Under the pieces are notes generated by a model, which had not been told where the DNA came from, did no database searches, and saw only the letters and a program-made list of their open reading frames with translations. A DNA stretch of 64,000 nucleotides from Agrostemma githago (taxonomy: Eukaryota > Streptophyta > Magnoliopsida > Caryophyllales > Caryophyllaceae): positions 32,621,577-32,685,576 of the forward strand of contig OY288254.1 of NCBI GenBank assembly GCA_958450325.1, written 5' to 3'. Positions 10,308-20,914 of the stretch are shown piece after piece. The position numbers and the translations under genes were made by a program. Numbering within the stretch: position 1 is the stretch's first letter; each line of letters opens with the position of its first letter.

Positions 10308-12248
10308 GTGCCACCTCCCTTAAGGGACAACAATCAAGGTTACCAAGGTTATATTGGCAACCCAAGGCCATTCAACAACTTCAAGCAATATAACCAAGGT
10401 AACTTCAACAACAATCAAGGGTTCCAACAAGGGAACTTCAATCAAGGTGGTTTCCAAGGGAACCAACACAATCAAGGACATCAAAACTACAACCATGGCA
10501 AGAATCAAGGCCTTAATCAAGGCAACTCTCATGGGTTCCAAGGGAACCATCAACAACAACAAGCAACCCAAGGTAATCGCCAAGAAAGAAAGCCAAGGAG
10601 CCGGTCTTCTATTCATGATTATGGTACTCCCTTAGCCCTCTATGATACTCCGCACAATCCACAATCTCCACCTCGAGATTTCGACATGCAAAAATCTATG
10701 ATGGATGTGCAAAAGAGTAACCAAGAAATGCAAAAAAGCCAAATGGAGATGCTAAGAAACCAACAAGAGTTCTTTGCTCATCTTCAAAGGGAGAACATAG
10801 CAAGAGATGCTCATATGAAGATGCTTGAGGCACAAATAGCTCAAGTTGCTTCGGGAAGCTCTTCAAGACAAAAGGGGCAACTACCTCCTCAAGGTGAAAC
10901 GGCTAAATTTGAACATGTAAATGCTATTACCACGAGGAGTGGTGTATCTTATGATTCCCCCTTATCCCCTAGTGAGCAAGTACCAATGCAAGAAGTTGTA
11001 CCTCCAATTCAAGAGAATTCAAACTTTGGAAATCCAATGGAGGAGCAAGTCTTGTGGGAGATTGAGAAACTTCATGAAGACAAGCTTCCCCCACTTCAAG
11101 GAAAAGACAAAGGTAAAGGGAAAATGTCATTTGAAAAGTCCACCCCTATCGAGCAAGACAAAGTGCATATCAAGTTGCCTTTCCCAACAAGGCAAATGAA
11201 GACCAAGGTGGATGTTCAATACGACAAGTTCCTTAATATTGTGAAGAAATTGGATGTGAGTGTCCCGTTCACCGAGCTACTTACCCAAATCCCGGCATAT
11301 GGAAGATTCATGAAAGAAATCTTGGCTAGGAAGAGATCCGTCGACAAGGAAGATACTATAGCGTTCAAAAGAGTGGTGAGCAAGCTTATTCAAGGTTCTA
11401 TGCTTCCCAAGTTGAAGGATCCGGGTAGTTTCTCGATCCCGTGCACCGTAGGCAACTTCAGGATTGAGAGAGTACTATGTGATTTGGGTGCGAGGGTAAG
11501 CGTCATTCCCTATTCCATTTGTGAGCGACTCGGGATGAAGGAGCTCAAGTGTACTTCTATTACACTCCAAATGGCCGATAGTTCACTCAACCGACCATTG
11601 GGGATGTTAGAAGATGTGCCAATTAGAATCGGGAAGTACTTCATTCTGGTCGACTTCCTTGTACTTGACATGCCGGAAGATGCTATCACTCCCATTATCC
11701 TTGGGCGCCCATTTCTCCATACCACTGGTGCTATGATTGATGTAAAGAACGATAGGATTACATTTGAGCTAGGCGACGAGAAACTCGTGTTTGACCTCAA
11801 AGGCAACACCTCGCCTACTAATGATGAGTCTTGTAAAATGATCCACGCCATGAAAGACATCAATCTAGGGGATGAGTCCGGTGAAAGCTTGAAGAACAAC
11901 TTCTACGGAATTGAAGACGATGATTCCGAGCTTGGGGCAGATGAATGCCCATATCATGAATTTGAAGACAAGTTGCAAGACAAGAAGAAAGATGAGCCTC
12001 CCTTGGGGCCACATGAGGATAGATGGACGTTTGGGTATATACCGAAGGATCGAAAGTACAAGTTCAAGCCATTGAACTTAGTAGATCGGGATGCCCTGGG
12101 AACGTCGAGACAAGGTTGTGAAGAACCTTGGAGTGTGGATTGGTATTCCACAAGGTTGATTGAAGACTTCTCGAGAGCCTTCGATTTGTTTCTTCGTGCC
12201 CTTGATGGCGATGGCATTGGCTACAAGGTTGTAGAAAAAAATGATTGA
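10308..12248 (+). CDS. Gag C-terminus plus aspartic protease (element B), 646 codons
   Basis: The first about 100 residues are Gln/Asn/Gly-rich, with repeats built on NQG and FQGN. A coiled-coil stretch from MQKSMMDVQKSNQEMQKSQ follows. Then comes the protease with CDLGARVSVIPYSICERLG, DVPIRIGKYF and DAITPIILGRPFLHTTGAMI. The residue after D-L-G-A is Arg where A and C have Ser, next to the catalytic loop, so activity is doubtful. The tail is acidic and ends in FLRALDGDGIGY. The listed start is only the first ATG after the last stop; the natural product is a gag-pro fusion. RT and integrase are absent downstream. Confidence 0.8.
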   Translation: MPPPLRDNNQGYQGYIGNPRPFNNFKQYNQGNFNNNQGFQQGNFNQGGFQGNQHNQGHQNYNHGKNQGLNQGNSHGFQGNHQQQQATQGNRQERKPRSRSSIHDYGTPLALYDTPHNPQSPPRDFDMQKSMMDVQKSNQEMQKSQMEMLRNQQEFFAHLQRENIARDAHMKMLEAQIAQVASGSSSRQKGQLPPQGETAKFEHVNAITTRSGVSYDSPLSPSEQVPMQEVVPPIQENSNFGNPMEEQVLWEIEKLHEDKLPPLQGKDKGKGKMSFEKSTPIEQDKVHIKLPFPTRQMKTKVDVQYDKFLNIVKKLDVSVPFTELLTQIPAYGRFMKEILARKRSVDKEDTIAFKRVVSKLIQGSMLPKLKDPGSFSIPCTVGNFRIERVLCDLGARVSVIPYSICERLGMKELKCTSITLQMADSSLNRPLGMLEDVPIRIGKYFILVDFLVLDMPEDAITPIILGRPFLHTTGAMIDVKNDRITFELGDEKLVFDLKGNTSPTNDESCKMIHAMKDINLGDESGESLKNNFYGIEDDDSELGADECPYHEFEDKLQDKKKDEPPLGPHEDRWTFGYIPKDRKYKFKPLNLVDRDALGTSRQGCEEPWSVDWYSTRLIEDFSRAFDLFLRALDGDGIGYKVVEKND

Positions 12249-15092
12249 AGAATGCACCATCCTTGGTTTGACGGAGTTCCAAAAGAACCGTCTCATTGTA
12301 TATATATCTTTTTCTTATCCTTTTGAGTTTTTGTGAAACCCTTGTAATTAGGTATTTTGATGAGTGATGTGAGGGAGGGATCTTGATGAATGTTATTGAG
12401 TTTATTTGATAGGTTGATTGTGAAGATGAAGCATTGAGAGTTGTTGATGATAGAAGCTTGGATTTGGGCATAGGAGTCGGTTTTTGAAGCTTTTGACAAG
12501 CTTTTGGGGACGAGATTCTAGATCTCGATGTATTAGTTGTCATGTGGGAGAAGCTTTCATTAAGATTGAAGAGGTATATGAGTCATCCCGACCGAGAAAG
12601 ACTTCATCTCGACCGAGATGAAGTGTGCGCGAAAGTTGGAGCTACTGCCTGTCCATCTCGGCCGAGAAGGAGTTTCATCTCGCCCGAGAAGGTATCTTCC
12701 CGACCGAGATGGGATCATCTCGCCCGAGATGAGGTCCAGCTCCCCCATTTCACTTCCTCTTCGACATTTGAGCTATACACTCCATATACATACCCTCACC
12801 TCATCTTATCTTCACTACATATCGAGCCTCACATCAAATCCCACTTCCTTATACCTTTGTACTTCAACCATGGAGCTATAGCGTGAACGAAGAGGAATAA
12901 CAATGACGAAGACTAGCTATGCGCCAATATCGAACATTAAGACGATGGAGTGAGTGAGTTGCTAGCCGATTGGTACGGCAACTATCCTTTCTTTTCCGTC
13001 TTTTATTGCTCGTCCTCCTTTGTTTGTTCCCTTCCCCTTATCATTTTTGAGTCATGGTGGCCCTCGAGACCTTGGTAGTCATTGCGCCTGACTCTCGATG
13101 ATGTGACTATATCGAGAGTCATCTCAAAATCCAAATTTCCAAGCCTTTTCACTTTGTTTTTAAATTTTTGGGATTTAGTCGGATTTAGGCGGAATCCGGG
13201 CTAGGTGACTTGATTACACCTAGTCCTCCCCTCCCATTTTCTTTTATTTCCTTCTTTTTATTTCTTCTCCCATCCATATCTTTTCTCGTCTCGGTCCATG
13301 GTGACTTGACTACACCCCAGCCGGACACATTCTACTCTTTTCTCCGCTTTATTTTTTTTTTAGCTTTATTTTCGTAGTTTCTTTTCTTTTCTTTAGTGTC
13401 TCCATACACTACGATCGAGCATGAGGACATTGCTCGGTTTAAGTGTGGGGGAGCGATATTCTAGTATAGTTTAGTTTTATTTTCGTAGTTTCTTCCAAAA
13501 ATCTTAAAAAAAACCATAAAAATTTGAAAAAATTTCACAAAAATCAAAAAGATTTTCTTTTGTGTCTTTCTCTTTTTATGTCGTTGTGTCGTATATTTGT
13601 TGTGTTGTGCGTGTTTGCCTCCCTTTTTCCTTGTAGGTCGCTTAATCACCGCTAACTTTGGAAAGCTTTAAGACATCTGGTAACCTCTTTTTATCCCTTT
13701 TTCTTCTTTGTGAAGATTTGTGGTTGATTGGTTGCTTATTTGGAAATTCGGGGTGGTGTTTGTTCTTATTATGTGTTTGTTTTGTTTTGTTTTGGTTTGT
13801 TTTGTTTTGTATGTCTCATTTTCTTTCGTTTTTGTCGTGTCTTCGTCTTGTGATGTGTAGTTGTGTTTAGTTTGTAAAAAGGTTTTCGAAAACCCGGTTT
13901 TGAGGCTAGTGTGCAAATGTTTACTTTCCCTTTCTAGTTGTATGAATCGGGCCTTGGACTTTAGTCTAGTAGAATGACTCTAAATCAATAGTTTAGTTGG
14001 TCCTTTACCTTGAGTCCACCTAGCTTACTAGGGATTTACTACGGGATGTGCATTTTGACCATTATGACCACCCACGGTGTGAAAAGGCTTTGGTTGCCGA
14101 GTCCCGTCCCTTAGGTGACCGTGTTCGGAATTGTTTGATTAGTCCAAGTTTCTCCCCTTTTTGTGGGTTTGAAGGGAAGACGCCGTCCCGACTTACCCAT
14201 TCCCCTACCTCCTACACATGTCCACTAAATAAAGTTGCAATTTGTTGAAATCTCTTTCTTAGTTGCAAAGAAATGCCTACAACTCAAATATAGCCAAAAA
14301 GGCAAAGAAAAGAAAAAGAAAGAAAATGAAAGAAAAAGAAGATTGAAGAAAAAGAAAAGACACAAAAAAAAGCCAAAAAGAAAATACAAAAGATGAAAAA
14401 GAAATGGTATAGCAACAAACAAAGCAAAAATGCAAAAGAAAGAAAAAAATGCCAAAAGAAAACCGTCTCACAAAAAGAATCCCCACATCTCAAAAATAAG
14501 CCTTTTTCCGATCGTTACCGTGAAGAGCCTACCAAAGAACCGAGTCCCTAGGAAGGATGATAGTGGTAATGATCGGTCTTCCCTCATTTTGCAAACCTAT
14601 CCAATTTTTTTACTTGGACTAGTTGAGCGATTTTGGGCATGGGACGACCCTCTTGGCTCATCGCTAAAGGGGGCGGGGTCTCACTTACCTACAATGTCGA
14701 CTAACACCGTGGTTCATCCTTTTTCCATCCCGCCGATCGTCCCGTAGTACGTTCTCAGAAGGTTAGGAGGACCTAGGTAAGTTATCAACGTTTTTATTGC
14801 TTTGTTGTCATACTATTAGGGTTTAGTTCATTTCGATTTGTATTATTAGCTTGGGAACGTTGTTACTTGCCTTGAGTCCTAAACCGGTGCTTCTTTCACC
14901 GCTTTTTAGAGGGAAGCGGTATTTATTTCTTTTTGGGTGCAACCGTTTGTTTGTTTGTTTGTTTGTTTGTATGCTTGTTTGTTTATGTGTTTTGGGGTCC
15001 CGTTGCATTCACAGTTTTGTCGCAAGACCTTACTTGCCTTGCGGAGTGCACTTTTCCTCTAAGTGTACTCGCATGAATTGAAAGGACGTAGT
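12249..15092 (+). other. 3' untranslated region of element B
   Basis: No coding homology in 2.8 kb. It holds a palindrome array (12583-12735, including CATCTCGGCCGAGA), an internal polypurine tract at 13439-13453, a homopurine stretch of GAAA-type repeats (14285-14470) and a (GTTT)n run near 14948-14980. The whole stretch aligns in reverse with C at about 16740-19690. The alignment ends at 15092, where C's LTR begins. Confidence 0.65.
13439..13453 (+). other. Internal polypurine-tract-like site of element B
   Basis: TTAAGTGTGGGGGAG matches the terminal polypurine tract of element C (16669-16683, minus) almost base for base, but lies about 1.65 kb upstream of the element end. C has a slightly changed copy at 18427-18440. 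It could be a central polypurine tract or the relic of an older element end. Confidence 0.45.
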
Positions 15093-15094
15093 GG

Positions 15095-16668
15095 GTAGTC
15101 GTCGTGGGTCCAACCGTCAATAATAAACCGACTATTCCTAGTGGGTAGCTAGGCCAAGTAGGGTCGATATCCACGGGGACGGTAAAGTAGAGTCTAGACT
15201 AAGTCCACTAAAAACGAGACTAAATTACCAAACAAACACAAAGAGAATGATAAATGGTAAACTATTATGGTTGGAGATGAAGGAAGTGGACTAACAATGA
15301 ACTAGCTAAAACAAGGCTAAATTAAATAACTAATGATCAAACAAACTAGCAAACCTAAGGAAATGATGACTAACTAAGAAGTTGAGATCAAATATGAAAG
15401 GAAGTGGGGTAGGTCGGGTTCATAAGTGTAGATGGGTAATTGGGTGATCAAGGGTATAGGTGTCTCCTAGTTGCTAGAGTCGGTCCGGGCTCTCGCTACG
15501 TAGACCGATGTCGAGGTTGGTCTGGGCTCTCGCTACGTAGACCATAGTCCGCACTCTCGTGACTACGACTATTCTCAACACAATCACATAATAGACAAGC
15601 AATGAGAAGATGAGCACAAGTATGGGAAGCATTGGTCACTACAACTCACACAAGCAATTCAACAAACACATAGAGTGTCCAATATGTGACTAACAACAAA
15701 GATTCAACCTTTACCCCTAATCAACCCTAATCACCCATAATCTACCCCTAATCCCCCTACTAACCCCACAAGAGAACTACTCACTAATTATGAAACTAAC
15801 AACAACATAAACAAGAGAAACTAAACCAAGCATCTAAACATTCATTATGATCAACTAACAACAATAACAATATATAAAGATTCAAACTTGAATAATAAAA
15901 AAAGAACAAAAGTAAAAGGGACAAGAAGATTATATCAACTAATAATGGATGAAAAAGATGAGAACTTGTATAAATAGGAAACCCGAATAAAATCCCAAGG
16001 TTGTCAAGCTTGGAATAATCTTCAAGAATCCCCTTAATACAAGACTAATTACAATGATTAACTAAAGATTAAAGAGAGATTAAAACTAATGTGAGGAACA
16101 TTAATCTAGGGTTTGAATGCTTAATGGAGGCCTAAGAGAGTCTAGGGTAATGTATCATCCATAAACAATACAAGAGGGAAGTATTTATATGGGTACAAGA
16201 ATGAAGGAGGAAGAAATAAGTGAAGCGCGGCTGCAGCACCACGGTCCCGACCGGGACGGACCCAGGTCAGAAGGTGTGTCTTTTGTGCACCTCAACCGGG
16301 ACCGGTTGAGGCCATCCCGACCGGGATGAGCCTTGTAGGCCTCCTTAAAGCTCCTTTTGGCCCCTCCTTGCCTCTCATGGGTTTCTCATCGATTCTCGGG
16401 ACTCGGGATCGGGTCTCGGAGGCTCGGGATTGGGTCCCAAGGTCTCGGGGTCGAATCCAAGGCACCGAGTGATCGTTCCTTCACTTTGTTGGCTCCAAAA
16501 AGTGTATGTATCGAGTCGGATTTGCTCCAACTCTTCACAAATGGTCTCGGGAAACTGAAACGAACTAAAGGAAGCATAAGTAGCCCATAAGCCGCTCCCA
16601 AGGAGCGATTCCACAAGGAAAATGGGACCAGAACACTACAAAATAGGCACTACAAACTACACTTATCA
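15095..16668 (-). repeat. 3' LTR of element C
   Basis: On the minus strand it starts TGATAAGTGTAG at 16668, right after the polypurine tract. It runs to about 15095, where homology with the other LTR (which continues to CCATCA) stops and the 3' region of B begins. The TATA box is at 16182-16189. Confidence 0.85.
16182..16340 (-). promoter_or_regulatory. U3 promoter of C 3' LTR: TATA box with upstream palindromes
   Basis: TATAAATA (minus) at 16182-16189. Upstream on that strand are GTCCCGACCGGGAC (16244-16257), an imperfect CAACCGGGACCGGTTG and CATCCCGACCGGGATG (16313-16328). The CTGCAGCCGCG box lies in between. Confidence 0.55.
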
Positions 16669-16683
16669 ACTCCCCCACACTTA
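16669..16683 (-). other. Polypurine tract of element C
   Basis: Minus strand TTAAGTGTGGGGGAGT lies directly before the LTR start, the normal place for plus-strand DNA priming. Confidence 0.8.
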
Positions 16684-19600
16684 ACCCTTACTCGCCCTCG
16701 AGTAAGCACATACTAACTACTAAACTAGCCGAGTGGGTATTAGCGCACCCTACGCCCTTTCAACTCACGCGAGTACACTTAGAGGAAAAGTGCACTCCGC
16801 AAGGCAAGTGGGGTCTTGCGACAAAACTGTGGATGCAACCGGACACAAAACACATAAACAACAAACACACAAACAAACAAAAATCGGTTGCACCCAAAAG
16901 AAAACAAATACCGCTTCCCCCAAACAAGCGGTGAAAGAAGCACCGGTTTAGGACTAGAGGCAAGTGACAACGTTCCCAAGCTAGCAATACAAACCAAGAT
17001 GAACTAAACCCTAATAGTATGACGATAAAGCAACAAAAACGTTGGTAACTTACCTAGGTCCTCCTAACTTTCTAAGAACGTATTACGGGACGATCGGCGG
17101 GATGGAAAGTGATGAACCACGGTGTTAGTCGACACTGTAGGTAAGTGAAGACCCTCCCCCTTTAGCGATGAGCAAAGAGGGTCGTCCCATGTCTAAAACC
17201 GCCTAAGTAGTCCAAATAAAAAGGTGGAAATATTTGCAAAGCGAGGGAAGACCGACCATTGCCGCTATCATCCTTCCTAGGGACTTGGTCCTTCGGTAGG
17301 CTCTTCACGGCAAAAGTCGGAAAAAGGCTTATTTTTGTGGGGTTAGGATCTTTTTGTGAGACGATTTTCTTTTGGTATTTTCTCTTTTCTTTTGCATATA
17401 TGCTTTGTGTGTCGCCATGCCATTTCTTTTTCTTCTTTTCTATTTTCTTTTTGGCTTTTGTGCCTTTTCTTTTTCTTCATTTCTTTTCTTTCTTTCATTT
17501 CTTTCATTTTCTTTTCTTTGCCCTTTTGGCTTGATTTGGTTTTTGGCAATTTTTTGTGTAACAAGAAAGAGAGAATTCAACAAATTGCAATTTATTTTGT
17601 GGATATGTGTAGGAGGTAGGTAAATGGGTAAGTCGGGGTCGCGATCCCTCTTCAAACCCACAAAAAGTGGAGAACTTGGACTAATCAAACAATCCTAAAC
17701 ACGGTCACCTAAGGGACGGGACTCAGCAACCAAGGCCTTTTCACACCGTGAGTGGTCATAATGGTCAAAATATAAATCCCGTAGTAAATCCCTATTAAGC
17801 TAGGTGGACTCAAGGTAAAGGACCAACGAAATCATTGATTTAGGGTCATTCTACTAGGCTAAAGTCGAAGACTCGATTTACACTACTAGGAAGAGAAAGT
17901 AAACACTCGCACACTAGCATCTAAACCGGGTTTTCGAAAGCCGATTTACACAAAAGACACAACTACACAACACAAAAAAAATACGCGACGAAAACGAAAG
18001 AAAAAGAGACAAAAGGCCACAAAACAAAAACAAAACAAAACAAACAAACAAAGGGAACAAACACCACCCCTAACTTCCAAATAAGCAACCAACCAACACC
18101 AAACTTTACAAAGCTCCTCCCGAGCACACATCATCACAAATATCCTCCGAACATTACAAGAGGTAAAGACGAAAAAGGGATAAAAGGCGTTACCGGATGT
18201 CTTCAAAGCCTTCCAAAGTTAGTGGCGATTGGGCGACCTAAGAGGAAAAAGGGAGGCAAAACATGGACAACAAAACATATATACGATACAATGACATAAA
18301 AAGGAAAACACATAAAAGAGAATCTTTTTGAATTTATTTTTTTTTGAGAAAATTTTCAAATTTTTATGGTTTTTTCAAGATTTTTCGAAAAACTACAAAA
18401 ATAAAACTAACTATGCTAGAATATCGCTCCCCTACACTTAATCCGAGCAATGTCATCATGCTCGATCGTATTGTGCGGAGAGAAAAAAGGAAAGAAAAGA
18501 AACTACGAAAATAAAGCTAAAAATCAAAAATAAAAGCAGAGAAAAAGGTAGAATGCGTCCGGCCGGGGTGTAGTCAAGTCACCATGGGCCGAGACGAGAA
18601 AAGATATGGATGGGGGAAGAAAATAAAAAAGAAAGAAAGAAAAGGAAATGGGAGGGGAGGGGAGGGCTAGGTGTAATCAAGTCACCTAGCCCGGATTCCA
18701 CCCGAATCCGACTAAATCCTAAAGAAGGGTGAAAATCTTGTAAATTTTGATTTTTCGATTGACTCTCGACGTAGTCACGTCATCGAGAGTCGGGAGCAAC
18801 CATACTAAGGCCTCGAAGGCCACCAAGACACCATGACTCAAGGGGAAGGGGGCAAACAAGAGAAAACAAGCGACAAAAGACGGAAAAGTAAGGATAGTTA
18901 CCCAAACCAATCGGCTAGTAAATCACTCGCTCCATCGTCTCAATGATCGTTATAGGCACGTTGCTTGTCTTTTTGGTTGCCATCTCGCTTCAAACTTGAG
19001 AAGAACTCACGGTAGAGGTGGTAATGGTGTGAGGGTGGGATTTGAAGTAGGAGTCGGTGTAAAGTGGATAGAAAATGAAGTGGGGGCATGAAAATGAAGT
19101 ATATGGGGCATATGATAAGAGCAAGGATAGGTAAGGAGGTTGGGAGGGGGTATAAAATGGTTGAGTGGACTCAAATGTCGAAGAAGAGGCATAAGGGGGA
19201 GTAGGGGACCATCCCGGTCGGGATGGATGGTCCCGATCGGGATGACACACCCGTCCCGGTCGGGAAGCTCCCGTCCCGGTCGGGATCATGCTCCAGAAAG
19301 ATCGAAAAATGGCACGCTCATCCCGATCGGGACGACTCCTTCCTGGTCGGGATGCCTTACCCGTCTCGGTCGGGAAGCCCTCTTCCCGGTCGGGATGGAT
19401 CTTCATGACCTTCCACAAACCCCAAAAGCTTTTCAAAGCTTCAAAAACCCGTTCCCTAGCTTTCAATCTATGCTCTATCGATAGTCATTCCTTCCTAGGA
19501 CTCATCTTCACTTCACCTATCACAATAAACTCAAATACCACATCAAATTCTCTCCCTCACATCGCTCATCAACAATCCAAATGATCAAGCATTTCACAAA

Positions 19601-19693
19601 AATAAAAGGAACTACAAGAGAAAGAGATATATACAATGAGACGGTTCTTGTGGAACTCCGTCAAACCAAGGATGGTGCTTTCTTCATTCTTTT
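16684..19693 (-). other. 3' untranslated region of element C
   Basis: Three kilobases without coding homology, the mirror image of 12249-15085. It contains a palindrome array at 19205-19400 (about eight copies of CCCGGTCGGGA and CCCGATCGGGA), a polypyrimidine stretch at 17340-17530 (plus-strand view) and the internal polypurine-like site near 18427-18440. Confidence 0.65.
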
Positions 19694-20914
19694 TCAACAA
19701 CAATAACCAATTCCATCTCCATCGAGGGCCCGAAGAAACAAGTCGAAGGCCCTAGCAAAGTCTTCAATCAGGCTAGTAGTATAAGCATCCACATACCAAG
19801 GTTCTCCATGACCTTGCATCGACGTTCCCGGGGCATCCCAATCTTCCAAGTTCAATGGCTTGAACTTGTAATTTTGATCTTTCGGGATATACCCAAACGT
19901 CCACTTGTCATCATGCGGCCCCAAGGGAGGCTCATCTTGCTTCTTGCCTTTCAACTTGTCATCAAACCCATGATATGGGCACTCATTTTCCTCACTCTCG
20001 GATTCATCGTCCTCAAGTACATAAGAGTAATTCTTCAAGTTTTGTCCCGAATCTTCCCCTAGATCGGTGTCTTTCGTGGCGTGGATCATGTTGCAAGACT
20101 CATCATTAGTAGGCGAAGTGTTGCCTTGGAGGTCAAACACTAGCTTTTCTTCGCCTAACTCGAAGGTGATCCTACCGTTCTTCACATTGATCATGGCACC
20201 GGCGGTGTGTATAAATGGCCGCCCAAGAATAATGGGAGTGTTAGCATCTTCCGGCATATTGAGCACGATGAAATTGACCGGAATAAAGAACTTCCCGATT
20301 CGTACCGGCACGTCCTCTATCATCCCCAAATGTCGGTTAAGAGATTTATCGGCCATTTGGAGTGTAATGGACGTACATTTCAGCTCCTTCATCCCTAATC
20401 GATCACAAATGGAATAAGGAATGATGCTCACACTCGCACCCAAGTCACATAATGCTCTCTCGATCTTGTAATAGCCTATGGTGCATGAGATCAAGAAACT
20501 ACCCGGATCCTTCAACTTTGGAAGCGTGGAACCTTGAATAAGCTCGCTCACCACCCTAGTGAACGCTATCATCTCTTCCTTGTCGATGGATCTCTTCCTA
20601 GCCAAGATTTCTCTCATAAATCTTTCATATGCCGGGATTTGGGTAAGTAGCTCGGTAAACGGGACACTTACATCCAATTTCTTCACAATGTTAAGGAACT
20701 TTTCGTATTGATAATCCACCTTAGTCTTCATTTGCCTTGTTGGAAAAGGCAACTTGACATGGAACTTGTTTTGCTCAATCGGGGTAGACTTCTCAAATGA
20801 CACTTTCCTTTTTCCCTTGTCTTTACCTTGAAGTGGGGGAAGCTTGTCTTCAATGGGTTTCTCAATCTCCCATAAGACTTGCTCCTCCATTGGACTTTCC
20901 TTGCTTGAATTGTC
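19694..20914 (-). CDS. Aspartic protease part of gag-pro (element C)
   Basis: In frame with the Gag part and separated from it by a single TAA at 20913-20915. The first ATG gives 398 codons from 20890. It holds FPTRQMKTKVDYQYEKFLNI, the active-site region LCDLGASVSIIPYSICDRLG, DVPVRIGKFF and NTPIILGRPFIHTAGAMI, then an acidic tail ending in FLRALDGDGIGY. The D-L-G-A-S loop is intact, unlike in B. Retropepsins mature Gag in the virus-like particle. A frame ending soon after the protease domain, with no RT, is the key oddity of this family. Confidence 0.85.
   Translation of the reverse strand, partial: DNSSKESPMEEQVLWEIEKPIEDKLPPLQGKDKGKRKVSFEKSTPIEQNKFHVKLPFPTRQMKTKVDYQYEKFLNIVKKLDVSVPFTELLTQIPAYERFMREILARKRSIDKEEMIAFTRVVSELIQGSTLPKLKDPGSFLISCTIGYYKIERALCDLGASVSIIPYSICDRLGMKELKCTSITLQMADKSLNRHLGMIEDVPVRIGKFFIPVNFIVLNMPEDANTPIILGRPFIHTAGAMINVKNGRITFELGEEKLVFDLQGNTSPTNDESCNMIHATKDTDLGEDSGQNLKNYSYVLEDDESESEENECPYHGFDDKLKGKKQDEPPLGPHDDKWTFGYIPKDQNYKFKPLNLEDWDAPGTSMQGHGEPWYVDAYTTSLIEDFARAFDLFLRALDGDGIGYCC

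Larger units (their letters stand above)
7139..15092 (+). mobile_element. Element B: Athila-type gag-pro retrotransposon, 3' end lost
   Basis: It has a complete 5' LTR (7139-8788), primer site, leader hairpin, gag-pro frames and about 2.8 kb of 3' untranslated sequence. It breaks off near 15092, some 75 bp short of where C has its terminal polypurine tract, and is fused there to the outer end of C's LTR in opposite orientation. No RT or integrase is found. Confidence 0.8.

Noticed and set aside
14225..14493. Phe-rich ORFs at 14225-14493 and 17343-17623
   Set aside because: They come from the homopurine/homopyrimidine stretch of the 3' untranslated regions of B and C, on opposite strands.
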